Shown one piece after another: positions 25,110-35,528 of a DNA stretch of 64,000 nucleotides. The stretch is taken from contig JANBPK010000822.1 in assembly GCA_027579435.1 (NCBI GenBank), positions 1 through 64,000 on the forward strand, in the 5' to 3' direction. The translations under genes were made by a program, and so were the position numbers. This stretch comes from Candolleomyces eurysporus (Eukaryota; Basidiomycota; Agaricomycetes; Agaricales; Psathyrellaceae). The stretch's first letter is position 1. Each line of letters starts with the position of its first letter. The notes under the pieces were generated by a model, which was given only the letters and a program-made list of their open reading frames with translations, was not told where the DNA came from and made no database searches.

Positions 25110-26025
25110 ATGTCCGCTCAACCACAACAGCCCTTCGTCCAGTCCGGCGAACCCCTAAATGTTTTTCTGCGAAAATTCTGGCAGCGCCAGGTAGACGCTG
25201 CAGAGCAGGAGACGCCAGATTACAGACACCCACCCCTGCCACTGGCGAGGATTAAGAAGGTCATGAAGAGTGACCCGGATGTAAAGGTCTGTGCTGGCTC
25301 GATGCTGATTGGCCAGCGATCGTTGACGAATCAGTGTCGCTTGTAGATGATTGCTGCAGATGGTATGTCTCCAAGCCTCCTCTGAAAGCCTATTGGTGGC
25401 ATTCAGAGCCGAATATTTAAATTGACGCGTCATCTGTTCGTTTCCAGCGCCGATTTTATTTTGCAAGGCTTGCGAAAGTATGTTGATCTTATCCTCGACT
25501 TTGTGATTCAAGGATATTGACCTACTCCAGTTTTTATCTCCGAAATAACGGCGAGGGCTTTTATTATCGCAGACTCTAATAAACGCCGGACATTATCGCG
25601 TGCAGATATAGCGAAGGCATTGAGCAAGTCTGATCAATTCGACTTCCTCATTGACATCGTACCACGCGATGATCTGCCTTTCCCAGGCGCTTCCAGCTCT
25701 AACGGCACTGCCGGGAAGAAGAATGCCAATATAGCAGCCCCAAAATCTAACCAGGTATGACACAATCTGCGCTGCTGTTTCAGCATCGTATTAAATTTAT
25801 TTTCTTGCCTTACCAGACACCGCCTGCTTTGGAAGGCTCGGGTGGATTGGACTTGGAGAATGGGGAAGGGTCGACGGGGAATGGGACCGAAACAATCGAG
25901 CAGGTAAGCTGACGAAATTATTTGCAATACGAACGATATATGCTGACTCTGGGTTTGTCTTTCCTCTCAAGCTGGAATCACTGCTCGGTGGCGGCACTCC
26001 CTCGGAGCGCGGTTCCCATTCGTGA
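25110..26025 (+). CDS. HAP5: CCAAT-binding factor subunit HAP5 / NF-YC
   Basis: This is the histone-fold subunit of the CCAAT-binding complex and dimerises with HAP3/NF-YB. Six exons give 195 aa: 25110-25286, 25347-25362, 25448-25477, 25531-25754, 25817-25903 and 25972-26025. The N-terminus holds [17 protein letters not shown]. The histone fold runs from [20 protein letters not shown] through [17 protein letters not shown] and [15 protein letters not shown] to the family signature [12 protein letters not shown]. The C-terminal tail is Gly/Asn-rich and unconserved. Exon 2 is only 16 nt and exon 3 only 30 nt. Without them the A-P-I-L-F core of the fold cannot be read. Phases agree at every junction. 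The ATG at 25110 is the first in frame. Confidence 0.92.
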
Positions 26026-28189
26026 TTTCACATCCCTGGTTTTCAGATTGCGAACTCCCGTATACCCTTTTCGATTACGCTCGTATACCCCATTTTCGAC
26101 TTTCCTAAACACTCACGCTTCACCAAACACGGGCGCAGTCGCGCCGAATCAAGCCTTTGTCATGGCTCCGACTTGCTGCCACTGTCAGCCAGCCTGGTTC
26201 CGTGTGCAGCTGCTGTGGGTCGTCCCTACTTCCTGGAGGTATGGGTGCGACAACGGCGGCGCGACGCCGTGCCCTGTGCCACCCGCAGCATGCTATTCAG
26301 CGTCGGATCTTTCAACACGCTGCGTCCACATTGCCACAACCTGGGTTTCACGGACCTTACTTCACCTCCTTTGAAGCTCTTCGAAGTTCTAAGAAGCTTG
26401 CGCAATCGTTATCAAAACATCGGATAGCCTCGGGAGCGTGGCTCATGTCGCATAAAAAGTATAAGGACATCCTTTCCTCTTCTTCGCTCAAGTAATACCT
26501 TCGTGCTATCTGCTTCGCCGGATGGAACATCCAACTATGCTTTCTACTATCCTATCGCTATCACAGTATGTTGTTATCATCTTCGTATCTAGACTTTCGT
26601 TGTGGTGTGACGCCACGTTCGTCGTTATCTTTCGTTTAGCCTTGCCTTTGCGATAACTGGGGACCTGTAACCATGTATAGTTCAACCGCATTTTTTCCAG
26701 AATGAGACTCGACGACTTTCATGAAAATTCCGTAGCTGAAATTTTCTTCGAGCGTCGCTCGTGTGGCATCTGTGATACCACGTTGCTGGGCGATCCCTTC
26801 TTTCTATGGCAGAAAGAATTGCGGGAGAGCCTGCGACTCGAGAGCTCTCGGTGGGAGCTCTCGGTGGCTTTGATACCACACGCGTTTCATCGTTGCGGGA
26901 TCATATATGAGTGTGACTACGATCGAAAGAATTCAACGAATGAATACACCCAGAGTAACAGCACATCGCAGCCTGCAGGGGCGGGAGCAGGGCTGGAGTA
27001 ATTCTGTGACAGTGCAGCAAGGGTAGCATTGAGAACGGGAGGAGAGCAGAATTAAGACGACGTCATTATACTGTGCATATACTTGTTATTCGGCCACTCG
27101 TCACCGCCCCCATCACCCAAGAAATTGAGAAGATCTGTATTCAGCGAGCCGTTTACATACATTTCCACAAAGAGCATCTTCGACGTCAGACGCATCCGTT
27201 CAATCTATGCGCAGTGCGCGGGAAGGGGGCCATCCGAAGAGAGGTTTATGCACCAGATTTCCGGGCTGAATAGGCTTGCTTTGGGATGTGACGAGGTCTC
27301 GGAAATAGGTGATGATTAGATGGATGAGAGATTCGTGACTGTAAGCAGAGTCTCTCGTCACTCACCGTAGCCCCATGGTCCGGTGAGTGATTGCCAGTGC
27401 GTCCAAATATGTATGGACGTGCTCATCAAGGAGGGTATACATACCCTGCACCCACAGCGCAAATCCGAAGCGGTGCGCCTACGTACAAAGGGGAAGAGGG
27501 CGCTAAAACTAAAGCGGTATGAACAGGGTTTAAATTCTTCAGAGCACCGCATGATCATTGCGGGTTATTATTGGTATGCAGGCGCTGGAGGGCGCTGATG
27601 TATGTGTGTGCGGAGAACACAAACGGCATCTATTGAATATCTATTGAATAGGGCAGAAAGGCCGCGGGGGTAATACGACAAGCAAGGAGAACAAAATCGT
27701 TTCGCGCGCGAGGAAGAACGATATCAACAAAATGGGGCAGCGATACGACATCGAATGAAACGAATGAATGGATTCAAAGACTAGCCCGTGACGGACGCAG
27801 TGGTGACTCAGAAAAGAGGCAAGCAAAACGAGAAGCAAGAAGATAAAGGAAGGCGAAGCAAGACGAAGAAAGACACGAATGAAGACGAAAGAGGAGAGAA
27901 TCAAAGAGGAATGAAACCGAGAGCTGAGAAAAGAAATCCATGTACACACACTCGAACGGGGAACCTTGCACCTCTTCACACCGGCCTTGACAGAAATACG
28001 ACACCCCTTCACCCTTCCCGCTGCCATATTACACCCCAACACGCCCACGACTGCTGTTAACCATCTGGCAGCCAGCACGGCCGGCACGACGTATAGGGGA
28101 AGGAAATGAAGAAAGAACGAGACGAGTCCAGAACAGGAGGAGAACAGGGGTAGCAAGCCCCAAACGCCCACCCCGGTCTCTCATCTAAC
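26026..28189. other. intergenic, 2.2 kb
   Basis: No gene could be supported. An open frame at 26157-26495 (112 aa, plus strand) and one at 27641-28171 (minus) have no recognisable domains. A hairpin with 9-bp arms (CACTCACCG / CGGTGAGTG) lies near 27360-27391. About 27800-27940 is purine-rich (GAAGACGAAAGAGG type), mirrored as a CT-rich tract on the other strand, and may be the 3' UTR of the minus-strand gene at 28190. Confidence 0.45.
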
Positions 28190-30775
28190 CTAAGCTGCGT
28201 AAAACACCGATTCAGGACGCCCGAATCCAAGGTCTCGGAGGTCTACACCATTCCTCCTGCCCACTCCAAGACTCTGTTGTTGCTCCTTGATAATTTCAGC
28301 CCTCTTCCTGTAATGCGCACGACGAGCGCTGGCACCGGTGCTTTCTTTCTCCCGACCTCGATTGCATCCGCGGCTCGAACCCTCCTTAGTACTACTACGG
28401 CTGAAACCTGAGGGTGCAAACGATGCTATCGTCATCGCTCGAGAGAGATAGCTATGGATGGAAGGCTTGTCTGGGAGGCCCGTGACAAAAAGCGGATGCC
28501 GTGTATCGGCAAAAGTCAACCCGACCAGGTCGCCCACTGCAACTGGGCTCTCGGTCTGTACGAGGATCGAAGTGCGCAGTATCGACAGGCTTTGACGACG
28601 AGCGTTATGCTTCCGGTCCTCGGTCGAATTGGTAGGAAGAGAGCCGTTGGTATGCGAAACCATCAGTTCGCGGAGGTTGCATTGAGGTGCGGATTGGCGA
28701 GTAGCTGGAGCGATGCTGGTAGGTTGTCTATGGTTGTTGTTGAAAAGGGTCACAGTGCCTAAGCCCGAGGAAAGAGTCGGGCATGGGTCTGGACCAGCGT
28801 AGGATATCGAATATAAGCCTCGAGCTTTTGGCCAAGAATGAGAAAACGTACCTCGATCGTGAAGTTCCATCGCTTTGCCTCGACGCCAAGTCATCCATCG
28901 CCCTTCCACCTCATCGTTGTCACTGTTCCTCTCGCTCTCGCTGCTTCCATCCGACTTGACCTCCGAGCCATTCTCAACCTCCAAACTCGGGCTGGCGCTG
29001 ACACTCTCCGCATCGGATCCTGTTTCGGACAACTCTCCCGGTGGCAGATACGATACAGTCGGAGTGGCCCCCCTGCTAATCACCGAAGACGTGAACTGAG
29101 TGTCGTTCGTCCCGCTGCGACTACGACTGGATCCCATGGCCGAGGACAAACCACTATAAGCATGGTTGGGAGGAACAAGCCTGACGGATTCGCGGGTTCC
29201 AGGTACCCTGAGGAAGACTGGCTGAGCAACCGACCCCCTCCTCGCTTGTATGAAAGTCACATCGTGCGGCGATACCGAAGAGGCATCGTCCTCGCTACTG
29301 GACGTGTAGGGATCTGTTGAGCTGCTTTCTTTGCCAGTTGCCACCTCTGAGTCGGAGTAGCTTGGGTCAAGCTTGGGTCCGGAGGGAACGACAGGGATGG
29401 ACGGTGCTGAAGAGACGAGGAAGGAAGGTGCGGTCGAAGCTTGCCGGTCGAATTCCTCAGGATCGATCGCGGCCATGGTCGCATCTTCAGCCACTTCTGT
29501 TTGGGGGACAACGATAGATTCTTGATTTTCCGACGTATTAGGGACCTTCTGGGATGACTCGTCAACCCCATTAATAGTTGCCCCGCCGGGGGAAGGGGGC
29601 TCCCGGCAATAGTGTTCATAGTAGAACATGAGGTAGCGCCGCTCGGGTGCGGAGAACGATGACGGGAGCTTGGCGTTTTCAACATCATCCCCCGATACGA
29701 GGGTCAGGTCGGGGATTGAGAGAAAGCTCGAGGTTGAGAAAGTCAGCATCGAGCAATCGGTCATTTGAGGGGAGGGTTGCTTGTCATTGGGCTGATCACG
29801 CTGGACGTCGTGGTGCACGGCCTGAGCGGCGGATGCTGCACCATAGGCTACTTCGGTAGGGCATGTTCCAAGGATACGCGGGGTGGGCATCGGTATCAAG
29901 CTATGGTAGAGCACGGAGCGAGGGAGAGAGGAGGCGGATGCGAAGATAGAATCTTGCCGAGAGAGAGTGGGCAAGGGGCGGCTGCCATCGTGGGATATAG
30001 CTCCTTCAGACGACGTGGCTTTGCCTTCGAGAAGGCTGTTACCCGGAGGGGTGGAGGTTGGAGTAGGAGGGGACCCCACGGAATTGGGGTAGTGGTTACC
30101 GCCGGACGATGCGAGGCTTACACCATCGACACCATCGACAGAGGCTAAGGTGACGCCTGGTGTCGTATGGGATAGCAAATGAAACCCTCTGTGTTGGTCA
30201 GGATTGGACTGTGGATAACATTTGAGGAATCCAGAGTCGGTTGGCGAAGTCTGGATTCCCAACTCCTGTGGTAAGTTCTCACTTCCTGGAAACGGTATTG
30301 GTACCCAGAACTGGCTGGAGAACATGGCCTTGGCCTTGGCTGACTCTGAGAGCGATATCCTGCTATCATGTAGAATATAAGGTGAGAGGACGGAGGACGT
30401 CAGGGTGGGGGTACTGGGGCCTGTCGAAGATGGCGACGAGGAGCCGGAAAGAGTTGGACTGTAGACGGGTGAGGATGCTGAATAGACGTCTTGATAGCCC
30501 GAGTAAGGGCTCATCACCAACGACAAAACTGGGGTTGGCGGAGGGAGGATACCGCATTCCAAATCGCCGGTTTCGTGAGGTGCCCCCTGGCCTTGTGCGG
30601 GGGCTGACTCCATCACGGGAGCATGGGACGTCTTCAGGGTTTGGTACTCGGAGGGCGAGACGGACGTATCGGTCGTAGGAGGAAGTCTCAAATAGAGGAC
30701 GAAACCCGCGATGAATGAGCGCCATAGGCCTTTGAGGACCGCAATAATGTCGAGCACCAGTTTCGGAGGCGGCAT
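28190..30775 (-). CDS. large Ser/Pro-rich protein of unknown function
   Basis: The frame is nearly uninterrupted (861 codons from the chosen start). I prefer the ATG at 30775 (MPPPKLVLDIIAVLKG) because it opens with a hydrophobic/amphipathic helix containing VLKGLWRSFIAGFVLYLRL, which could be a membrane anchor or targeting helix. An upstream in-frame ATG (30796) adds seven residues. Most of the protein is low-complexity Ser/Thr/Pro. It has a local ordered block (ERRYLMFYYEHYCREPP) and a basic C-terminal part (RRAHYRKRAEIIKEQQQS). A 63-nt segment, 28789-28851, has perfect splice signals (GAG|GTACGT ... GTCCAG|) and is a multiple of three without a stop, so the annotated length may be 21 residues too long. 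I recognise no family. It is probably fungus-specific. Confidence 0.65.
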   Translation of the reverse strand: MPPPKLVLDIIAVLKGLWRSFIAGFVLYLRLPPTTDTSVSPSEYQTLKTSHAPVMESAPAQGQGAPHETGDLECGILPPPTPVLSLVMSPYSGYQDVYSASSPVYSPTLSGSSSPSSTGPSTPTLTSSVLSPYILHDSRISLSESAKAKAMFSSQFWVPIPFPGSENLPQELGIQTSPTDSGFLKCYPQSNPDQHRGFHLLSHTTPGVTLASVDGVDGVSLASSGGNHYPNSVGSPPTPTSTPPGNSLLEGKATSSEGAISHDGSRPLPTLSRQDSIFASASSLPRSVLYHSLIPMPTPRILGTCPTEVAYGAASAAQAVHHDVQRDQPNDKQPSPQMTDCSMLTFSTSSFLSIPDLTLVSGDDVENAKLPSSFSAPERRYLMFYYEHYCREPPSPGGATINGVDESSQKVPNTSENQESIVVPQTEVAEDATMAAIDPEEFDRQASTAPSFLVSSAPSIPVVPSGPKLDPSYSDSEVATGKESSSTDPYTSSSEDDASSVSPHDVTFIQARRGSVAQPVFLRVPGTRESVRLVPPNHAYSGLSSAMGSSRSRSGTNDTQFTSSVISRGATPTVSYLPPGELSETGSDAESVSASPSLEVENGSEVKSDGSSESERNSDNDEVEGRWMTWRRGKAMELHDRGTFSHSWPKARGLYSISYAGPDPCPTLSSGLGTVTLFNNNHRQPTSIAPATRQSAPQCNLRELMVSHTNGSLPTNSTEDRKHNARRQSLSILRTSILVQTESPVAVGDLVGLTFADTRHPLFVTGLPDKPSIHSYLSRAMTIASFAPSGFSRSSTKEGSSRGCNRGREKESTGASARRAHYRKRAEIIKEQQQSLGVGRRNGVDLRDLGFGRPESVFYAA

Positions 30776-32652
30776 CTTTGAACGACAATCCTGCAAGCAA
30801 ATTGGTTGAGCCAGTCCTATACAAACAGATGGTCAGCTTACCTGAGGGCTCAGCGGTGCGAGAGCAAATAGAATCCCCTTGGATCTCGCGGAGACATTTA
30901 TTGCCCATTCCATTGCCAACTGCCAACACAAAACTGTCATCCTCCGTAGGCCATTCCAGTTAATCGGTACGAAGCTGTACAATAGGCTGGTCCTTCACAC
31001 ATTTTCAAGGCCATCGTATCCCAAAGAGAATCGCAGGGTTTTAAGCAAGTAAAATCTGAGGTTCGGCGCGTTGGTGGAAGAGAATCAAGTTGAAATGATT
31101 ACGACGTCAGTGGAAGACTCGGTTGGTCGGTTAAAACTTACCCGGACCGGAATCTCTGCACACAAGGCGAATCCAAACAACGGCAAATAAATCCCGTTGA
31201 CTTTCGTCGAGCGACGTCGACTTGATCACTTCCGGCATGAGAAAGAGAACGAACGCAGATCGACTAGAATCGTATCTAGTGCTTACCACCCAATTTTATA
31301 CTGCCATATTTAAGCCCGGTTTGCGGCCTGGGTAAACTCGAACTAATCTTTAAGAGGGATTCTGAGACGACTCGGACAAATCATGTGTAGTACTGGTGGA
31401 AACCGTAAGCATCTTGACCTGTCGATCTCGAGGACTTAAATTTTAACCAAAAATGACACATTAACGAAGCTAGACGGTACTCTCAACCCCTGGATGCGCA
31501 CACAACCACTGACGAATCCGGGCCACGACTTAAATTCAGCCTACATCGACTACCCCCAACGACAAGTCATCTCGCATATTCCCAACTTGGGCCGTTCAAA
31601 ACTTGCTCTTCCTAACGCCGGGAGCATCGCTTGTTTCTCTGAAATTCTCCCATTGCGAAAGCAGGTCTCGTATTCAGCTCATCTCGTGGATTCATTGACA
31701 TGTGTGGGCGTTGCTGATAGTCAAGATTCAACAGCATCGAAACGTAATCCTGTCCGACAGTCGTCATCGATGCTTTCTGTGCAACTCTCGAGACTGTTTA
31801 GCGGTGTATTGATGCTAGGCTTCTTTGCCTCAGTGTCGTTACAGAGTCCGCCATTGGTATGTGGCTCGGATGCTGGCATGCCTAACCATGTCTCCTGGAG
31901 CAAATGGAGATGCCCCAGTACAAATGCGTTTCCTTGCGTTATTTTTGAGCCATCCAGTCTCAGGAGATATAGAACAGAAGAGCTGTTATGGCTGCAACCC
32001 TCCATTCTTCCGTCAGGGCTCATTGGCCGCTTGACTCAGTCAAATAGTCTGGAGTCGTTTCTGGGCGGAATATGGCGGACAGCCAGCCAAGTTTTGTGTG
32101 GCAAAACGTGCCTCCAAGGTATGTAGTACCTTGTCCTCTTCCCTCTTTGGATTCATTCTTTCACTGCTGCACTTGAAGGGCTTGATGGAAGTTTGACCCG
32201 GGATGACCATGGTGAGTCAGAAAACTAAATCAGGTGTGGCTCTGTTTGACCGACCTAGTGTGCGGCTTTTTTGCATCCGAGGATGTAGGGTCCAACAATG
32301 CCTCCTTTCGTTCTTGCCCAAGCCGGCCCTCCCGCAGCTGGCCGATCCAGTCGCCGACTTCTCTCAGCTTACCGCCCAGTCCTGATGTCCCGGCCATTGA
32401 CAGCCCGATATGGTAAGTAGCCACTCATTGTGAAAGACGGCGAACTGACAAAACAAGGCCACAAGGGCCATATTGATAGCTAAATTGGGGCTACTTGTTA
32501 ATGTGGGAAGATAAAGAGGTAACATCCTCAAAGTATGGAGTATAAAAGCGTCAGAAAACGACCTCAGACTGCAGATCGTCTATCCTCTGACTTCCTCTCC
32601 AGACGCAGACGGCCTTCTTTTCTTCATCGACAGCGCCATAGACTAGGGGCTC
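30776..32652. other. intergenic, 1.9 kb
   Basis: This is the upstream region of the minus-strand Ser/Pro-rich gene and the plus-strand orphan gene. A plus-strand open frame at 31494-32126 includes, from an internal ATG at about 31770, a signal-peptide-like start (MLSVQLSRLFSGVLMLGFFA) followed by Cys residues. I cannot decide whether this is a small secreted protein with unseen introns or chance. Nothing else was recognised. Confidence 0.4.
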
Positions 32653-33479
32653 ATGCAGCAAGCCCCCAGCTTCAACGCTCCCCCAGNAATATCGAGATCT
32701 TAGTTGTTTCTACAGCTATGTGCGCTGGGAACGAAGTGATATTAGAGGCCTTTATAATCCTACAATTAGCTGCGAGATAGATCGCAGAGACGGGCAAGTG
32801 TACCGACTCGGTACATGTAAGTATTCATGCACGACATGTTTAAACAAAGTCAACTGACCCGTGTTCGTCAGGGAGTGGCAACATAGTTGCGAGGATCCTG
32901 CAGCGACCTGGAGACGACCCCTGGCGTATAGATGACCATCTTGCCTCCTTACTTTTGCAAAAGGTTAAGGATCACGACCGCATGGTGCGCGTGACTGCTG
33001 AGCGGGCTAGACAGCCTCCCACAGCACTTCCTGGCGTGGCACACGCCCAGAATCCGCCCTCCATTCCACAATCAAAATCAAAAGTTGGACTTCCTACGAC
33101 TCGCTGGCTAGAACCCGAGGAACCCATCCGTCGGCTCGGATACAAAAAGATCCAATGGGGTCTGGAAGGAGGTACCCCTGAACTACAACGGGGGGAGTTT
33201 TACAGAGTCTTGTACCGTGAGCAGCTCAACCAATATCTCTCCAACCCAGAACTGGTGTACTCATGCGAACTCGTTGGAATAGTTGATTGTGTCCCAGTCC
33301 TTCGGCAGCGGTGTAGAAATTTTAATGAGCTATACTGGATCGATTTTCGACTCGCGGACACCCTCTACCAAATGGCCCGCCCACAAGAGCCGGCTGAGAC
33401 TCCATGGGAAGGTTGGAAGGATCAGGGCTTACAGGTTGCTGACCACGTCACCTACGAGGGCAGGTTGGTGTGGAAATGA
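32653..33479 (+). CDS. orphan protein, two exons
   Basis: The predicted product is about 256 aa. Exon 1 is 32653-32816 and exon 2 is 32872-33479, joined by a 55-nt GT-AG intron (ACAT|GTAAGT ... GTCAG|GG). The frame of exon 1 closes only if the N at 32687 is an extra base. It then reads from MQQAPSFNAPPEYRDLS through YVRWERSDIRGLYNPT to VYRLGTWSGNIVARI across the junction. That continuity is the main support for the model. The second half is rich in charged and aromatic residues (PIRRLGYKKIQWGLEGG and ELYWIDFRLADTLYQMA). There is no signal peptide, membrane segment or recognised domain. I do not know its function. Confidence 0.6.
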
Positions 33480-33933
33480 CTTGTTCTGGTAGATCTTGCC
33501 TCCGAGCGCGTCAGTGGCAAACCTTGACACATACAGACCCGACTTCTCCATCGCTCGTAGCTGTAGAGTTGGACCTTTTTCGAGTCATAGACACGCTCTC
33601 ACTAAAATTATAACATTCCCTTGCACTAAATCACTGAAGGTACCTCAGTTAGTTGGTAACCGTTCTTTAATTTAATCGCCTTTGCATCAAACATCGCTAG
33701 GAAGTAGCATTTTTAAGTACTTTGATGCATCCTCAAAGATCCCTTGAACAAATGGGACGCTGGGCGCCTCGCCCTGCGAAACTGAACTCGGCGCCGAGGC
33801 TGCCAAGCGAGTTAAATGCCAAAACTCTGCACTTCATCAAACTCAGCTGTGGGCAGGTAACTCCACCATCAGCCAAACACCTTCTTCCAATTCAAGAATT
33901 TATCTCGTTTGCTTTCACACCCATAACGAATCA
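33480..33933. other. intergenic before the F-box trio
   Basis: This is the promoter region of the first F-box-like gene. The last 50 bases before the ATG are pyrimidine-rich with ACACCCATAAC. No gene is seen. Confidence 0.45.
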
Positions 33934-35207
33934 ATGACTGGCGACACGACCACGATCTCCCCTGATACTGAAGGCACTCTTCCCATTCCGCCTGAGGTCC
34001 TTGGCGAGATTGCGGCCCATACTGCAGTCGAGCCTACGGAGAGCGTGCATACGCTCAAGCAGTGTTGCTTAGTCAACAAATCCTTCAGGGACCAATTCCA
34101 ACCCTACATCTACAGATTTTTAGACATCGAAGACGACACTAATTCGAAACGCAAGTGGGCCGGACCTGAATCCACGACCAAGATCCTAGAAGCCATCAAC
34201 AGATGTCCAAAACTCGCCGCGTATGTCAAGGAGGTATGGCTCTCCCTTGGTTCGGATATCATCGCCCAAGATCCTCAGCTCCCAACGCTACTTCTTCATC
34301 TGCACGAAGTATCCTCTTTTCGCCTTGCCGCGGCGGCTTATGGCTCCACGACGGTATGGAGCGACATCAATGCGGATCTGCAGCTTGCAATCACCAGCGT
34401 TTGCCAACTTCCCACTCTACACTCTCTCCAACTCAATTCCCTTTCTCACATCCCTGTAACCCTCATCGCGAATCCAAATCTGAGCACACTGCAGCTTGTC
34501 AACGTCCACACATTTTCCGACTCAGACGACAGCACCCTCCCAGATTTATCGTCTCTTCACACCCTCCAATGCATCTACTTTGCCACAGCTCCCAGAGAGT
34601 GTCTATATAGGATTGTGGAAAGCCCAAAGGTCTCAGAAAGTCTTCGTAGCTTGAGACTCACTATGTTGCTTGATGCCGAGCAAACAGGTAGGCCTTTGAT
34701 GACAACTTCGTCTTCACCCGTAACTCATACAGTTATTTCCATTCCTCAGACTCACCTTCGGCTGTGGCAAACCAATTCGATCGACCTTTCGACCTGTCGC
34801 GACTCAAGAAGCTTTCGTTCCTGAAGGTTCGCTTCGATGTCGAGCCACTCGACGACCATCCAGAGTTCGCCGTTCTCGGGTGCTTTTTGTACTTCGTTAA
34901 TCAAATGCTCGACACCGTCGACGAATCTGCACCTCTGGATAATTTGCATCTGACAATGGCCGACGTAACACACGGCCCCCTGATTATGCAGGTCGTGTCG
35001 GACCATTGGAGTCAGCTCGGAACCTACATCACTGCGCGTCATAGCGCCGATAGTCCCTCTCCAAAGCAGACTCAGATGAAAATCAAGTTTGCTCCTTGTG
35101 AACCGGAGGCAGAGCTGGAAGCCGTGCCTTATATCAAGGAGTTAATGTTGAAGGCTGCGACTGGCCTTTCTCTCATCCTCAAGTCCGCAGACGGAAGTGA
35201 GTTGTAA
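33934..35207 (+). CDS. F-box-like protein, tandem copy 1
   Basis: The predicted product is 403 aa from exons 33934-34687 and 34750-35207, with a 62-nt phase-1 intron. The N-terminus carries a degenerate F-box: LPIPPEVLGEIAAH, then LKQCCLVNKSFRDQFQPYIY. In basidiomycetes this motif links substrate adaptors to Skp1 in SCF ubiquitin ligases. The rest is an irregular Leu-rich region (LPTLHSLQLNSLSHIPVTLI, then NPNLSTLQLVNV) that probably forms an LRR-like solenoid for target binding. It is the first of three tandem paralogues with the same intron position. Target unknown. SCF membership is inferred from the motif only. Confidence 0.8.
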
Positions 35208-35528
35208 TCTCTAGGATCAAGGGATCAAGAACTCGGCAACATTTAGACACAGCGACTTTGGAACCGTGTATGTATATTTAGCGCATCTTGTACCATTCCC
35301 ATGAAGTTGTACTCGTAACTACTGGCCATTGGCTCCGACGTGTCTATTGAAAGCACTTGGATTGTTTGATCCACAAGGCTTCGCCATACATTGGAGACCA
35401 TGGGCGGTGTGGGCGCTACAAAGTGGCATCCTCATCTCGCCACAAACTCTCCTTTACTCCACATCCCTCGTCCCGTCCCACTCCGCGGTGCCGAAACAGC
35501 GCCTCCGTAGCTCGAAAGTGAACTATCA
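35208..35528. other. intergenic between F-box copies 1 and 2
   Basis: A 321-bp spacer with no gene. The end nearest the next ATG is C/T-rich. Confidence 0.45.

Noticed and set aside
26157..26495. A 112-aa plus-strand frame downstream of HAP5
   Set aside because: It overlaps the likely 3' flank, has no domain and starts in arbitrary sequence.
27360..27391. Short hairpin with 9-bp arms
   Set aside because: It is isolated, with no T run or adjacent gene end that would make it a terminator or a repeat array.
31494..32126. A 210-aa plus-strand frame with an internal signal-peptide-like start
   Set aside because: No domain, no homologue that I can recall and no supporting splice pattern. Kept only as a note in the intergenic entry.
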